Shown here: positions 61,781 to 64,000 of the stretch, in pieces
How positions within the stretch are numbered: position 1 is the first letter of the stretch
Layout: the number at the start of each line of letters is the position of its first letter
From: JAEXOD01 sp963663265
GTDB lineage: Bacteria > Bacteroidota > Ignavibacteria > Ignavibacteriales > Melioribacteraceae
Direction of reading: 5' to 3'
Length of the DNA: 64,000 nt
Assembly (NCBI GenBank): GCA_963663265.2
Contig: CAXXXM010000002.1
Location: forward strand, 2,294,001 to 2,358,000
Position numbers and translations under genes: made by a program
The notes under the pieces: generated by a model
The model's database searches: none
What the model was told of the DNA's origin: nothing
Seen by the model: only the letters and a program-made list of their open reading frames with translations

Positions 61781-62555
61781 TTATTTTAAAGAATTAATTA
61801 GCTGAGGAAATAATTTAATCCTTTCTATATCAGCACTATTTATTACGAAAGGACGGATATCCTCAGTTAATTGATTTAAATTAATATTGTTTAGTTTGTT
61901 ATTTATCATATCCTTTAGTTCTTTCAAATTTGTAATTTTACATTTAGAATACAAATAACTATAATTTGGGTTTGTTATACTAAATAAAAATATTGAATCG
62001 TATATATCCCGACCTTTTGTGTTTTTTCTGTTTATTATTGCCCATAATTTTTGTGCTAATAAAACATCTTTAGGAGTGTGAAAAATTTCAGTAAAAACGT
62101 CAAATTTGTTTAATAAAAAGGAAGAAGCGGAGTATTGAAACGGTTGATTTTCGGAATCCAACTGAATTAAAATTTTTTCTTCTCTATAACCCGATAATTC
62201 AAAATTAAACAAAAGATTTGGAATTTTAATATAACAATGAAAAGCACCTCTATTAATAATTTTAATTTCAACTAAATAACCTTCACTTTCTAAGTTTTTA
62301 GCAATTATTTTTGAAAGAGATTCAAATTCTTCAATTGTCAAACCAAAATTATCAAAAGTCCAAATCTTCTGAAAATCGATTTGTTGAAAATACTATTTTT
62401 AAGCAAGTACCACCCATAAAGGCTAATTTGTTGGTATAGTCTGAATTAAAAACAATCTCCAAAATTTTATATTGGAGGTATTCACGTAAAATATTACGCT
62501 TAAATACTCTTTGATTGTTGGGATAAAAACGTTCAATCTCTGATAGACTAAGCAT
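61781..62555 (-). pseudogene. AbiEii/AbiGii nucleotidyltransferase toxin, frameshifted
   Basis: The toxin half of an AbiE type IV toxin-antitoxin system, related to nucleotidyltransferases. The N-terminal part (62352-62555) ends KLAFMGGTCLKIVFSTNRFSEDLDF-stop and the C-terminal part (61781 to about 62350) continues in another frame as DNFGLTIEEFESL. Removing one A from the AAAA run at 62354-62357 (T in the coding strand) restores SEDLDFDNFGL and a 257-residue protein. The nucleotide-binding GG..R.SEDLDF motif is intact. The start overlaps the antitoxin stop by eight bases. Confidence 0.88.
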
Positions 62556-63167
62556 TATTTAACTCAATATTAATAAACTTCCAAAGTTTGTAAAGTCTTA
62601 AAATGTTATAATAAGTTAAATAGGTTGTAAATTTATCAATGCTAATTTGCTCTTTAATTAATAGATAATTTAATCTAAAACTATCTAAATGTTCTTTGGT
62701 TTTTAGGCTTTTGTTAAAATATAAAAAGTCGAGTAATGCTTTTTCCGGTTCAGCAATTTTAATAAATACATCATTAAACTGAAGTAATTTGTATCCCCAA
62801 AATAAAGCTGGTTTTATACTTTTATATAAATAAGTAGTCTGTTCTGTTTCAAACTTATAAGTTTTATTTGTTGTAAATTCCGGTTATTCCGTAAACGGAT
62901 TCCGGTATAAAACCATAATAGGATAATGCAGATTCTAAAGAAATATATGAGGGATTATATATGAGGTTTGAGTAATAAAACAAAGATTTCTCATCAATAT
63001 TTTCATTATTAAAAGAATAGACTTCATTAGCTATTCTTTTAAGCAAGCCCTTTTTTTTGCCAAGAATTTAATTGATAACTATAAACTTTGGGAGAGAGTT
63101 TTTTTATGTCACTCCAAGTAAAAGCTTCAAATCGGTTTAATTTTGAGTTAAAATCTAAATATTTCAT
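62548..63167 (-). pseudogene. AbiEi-type antitoxin, two frameshifts
   Basis: Three frames together give one 205-residue AbiEi-like antitoxin, with an N-terminal winged helix that represses its own operon. The start is ATG 63167 (MKYLDFNSKLNRFEAF). The first break is in the eight-A run of NSWQKKGL (63051-63058 on the plus strand): seven A would read QKKGLLKRIANEVYSF. The second is at VYGITGI (near 62871-62873), where removing one T gives ITGITTNKTYKFET, continuing through KPALFWGY and IAEPEKALLDFLYF to the stop at 62548. YISLESALSYYGFIPE is the family hallmark. Confidence 0.87.
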
Positions 63168-63239
63168 TGGTTTGTTTCTTAAAATTATTAAATTTAATAT
63201 ATCTAAGAAACAAAACAATGTCAAGAGTAAATGAAAACT

Positions 63240-63924
63240 TTATCTGTTATTAATTAATAGAACAAATTCACCTTTTAATTTATCATCTGCGGCTTTTTTA
63301 TAAAGTTCGGCTAACGAACCTCTTATGTATTTTTCGTTTGGAAGTGTTAATTGATAGGCAACTACAGCCTGTTTTTGATTGCCTAAAATATCAGCACAAT
63401 CTTTCAGAAGTGAAGTAAGTCTGTAAGGAGTATCTAATAAAACAATTAACTCTTTAATCATTTTAATTTTTTTAAGTTCAAATCTGCGTATATCTTTTTT
63501 AGGCGAAAGCCAGCCATAAAAGTAAAATTTGTCAATATCAAAGTTGGAACCTATTAAAGCCGGAATAAGTGAGTTGGCTCCGGGAATAGGTACAATTTTA
63601 ATTCCGGCACTAATACAAAAATCGACCAAATAAACGCCCCGGATCAGAAAAAACAGGTGCCCCGCAGTCAGAAATTACAGCAGCCGTTTTACCGCTTAAA
63701 ATCTGCATAACTATTTCATTAATCTGCTCTTTTTCGTTGTGTTCGTTCAGCGAGATAAGTTCTTTTTTAATTTGTAGAATATTTAACAGTTTGGAAGCTT
63801 CCTTAAATTCTTCGCAAATAATAAAATCAACATCTGTTAATATTTTTATTGCACGTAAAGTAATATCGTCGTAATTGCCAATTGGGGTTGAGACCAAATA
63901 AAGTTTGTGTACTTCTTTTTTCAT
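63240..63924 (-). pseudogene. rsmI: 16S rRNA (cytidine(1402)-2'-O)-methyltransferase RsmI, frameshifted
   Basis: RsmI methylates the 2'-O of C1402 in the decoding centre with SAM. The N-terminal part (63924 to about 63610) has LYLVSTPIGNYDDITLRAI and AVISDCGAPVFSDPG, then shifts. The C-terminal part continues VDFCISAGIKIVPIPGANSLIPAL and FYGWLSPKK. The join is in the GGGG run of GATCCGGGGCG (plus strand CCCC at 63637-63640): with three G it reads SDPGVYLVDF, giving a 227-residue protein. RsmI is near-universal housekeeping, so a sequencing indel is at least as likely as a true mutation. Confidence 0.88.
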
Positions 63925-63937
63925 ATTATTCTTGTTT

Positions 63938-63971
63938 TAGTTTTAAAAAAGAAAACCGGAAATATTCCGGT
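63938..63971 (-). terminator. Terminator for a minus-strand gene right of the window
   Basis: ACCGGAA-ATA-TTCCGGT hairpin at 63955-63971. On the minus strand it is followed by TTTCTTTTTTAAAACT, so it would end a transcript entering from beyond 64000. Confidence 0.65.
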
Positions 63972-64000
63972 CTTCAATATACAAAATAGATTATTAAACC

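Overview
The window is strongly A+T-rich and looks like a chromosome segment of a bacterium from the Ignavibacteria/Chlorobi side of the FCB group. Three large secreted proteins end in type IX secretion (T9SS) type A sorting domains opening with the NYPNPFNP-type motif typical of that lineage. RNase G, GcvT, ComB, FtsK and LolA lie in a row, and the translation operon has the bacterial order rimP-nusA-infB-rbfA-truB-ribF-rpsO-pnp. Taxonomy is inferred from these features; no 16S gene is present and I recognise no tRNA gene.

Layout. 1-6 kb: a TPR protein cut by the left edge, a long coiled-coil protein, a MATE exporter, and two repeat-rich gaps (a dispersed 1.2 kb element; a tandem 158-bp array at 5.27-5.83 kb). 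6-12 kb: recN, an ECF sigma factor with a membrane partner, rpmE, small unknown genes and a frameshifted LOG-family gene. 12.4-21.8 kb: the rimP to pnp operon, preceded by an attenuator-like hairpin and closed by a strong terminator. 22-30 kb: dusB, RNase G, gcvT, comB, ftsK and lolA, mostly overlapping or tightly spaced. 30-36 kb: a 1.1 kb repeat-filled gap, then a half-size TauE/SafE protein, a secreted PLC/P1-nuclease-like protein and a gingipain-like C25 protease on the minus strand. 36.5-41 kb: a serine beta-lactamase-like hydrolase, a small S24-repressor/Mor-like regulatory island, a Nudix hydrolase and small unknown genes.

41.1-53.4 kb is the most interesting region: one nine-gene operon encoding a methyltransferase, three chemoreceptors, a CheW, a WspD-like CheW, a CheA with two Hpt domains and a fused receiver, CheB, and a response regulator. 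Gene order and sequence resemble the Wsp surface-sensing system. The final regulator joins a WspR-like receiver to a PP2C/SpoIIE phosphatase instead of a GGDEF cyclase, and no CheR/WspC is present. This suggests a Wsp-type input wired to protein dephosphorylation rather than c-di-GMP.

53.4-64 kb: two thioesterases, a T9SS S8 protease that shares its whole C-terminal module with the C25 protease, a small secreted protein, a DUF5009/HGSNAT-like membrane acyltransferase and an S46 dipeptidyl-peptidase. The last 2.3 kb carries an AbiE toxin-antitoxin pair and rsmI, all interrupted by single-base homopolymer insertions. The clustering of these indels, one in a housekeeping gene, points to sequencing or assembly error at least as much as to real decay.
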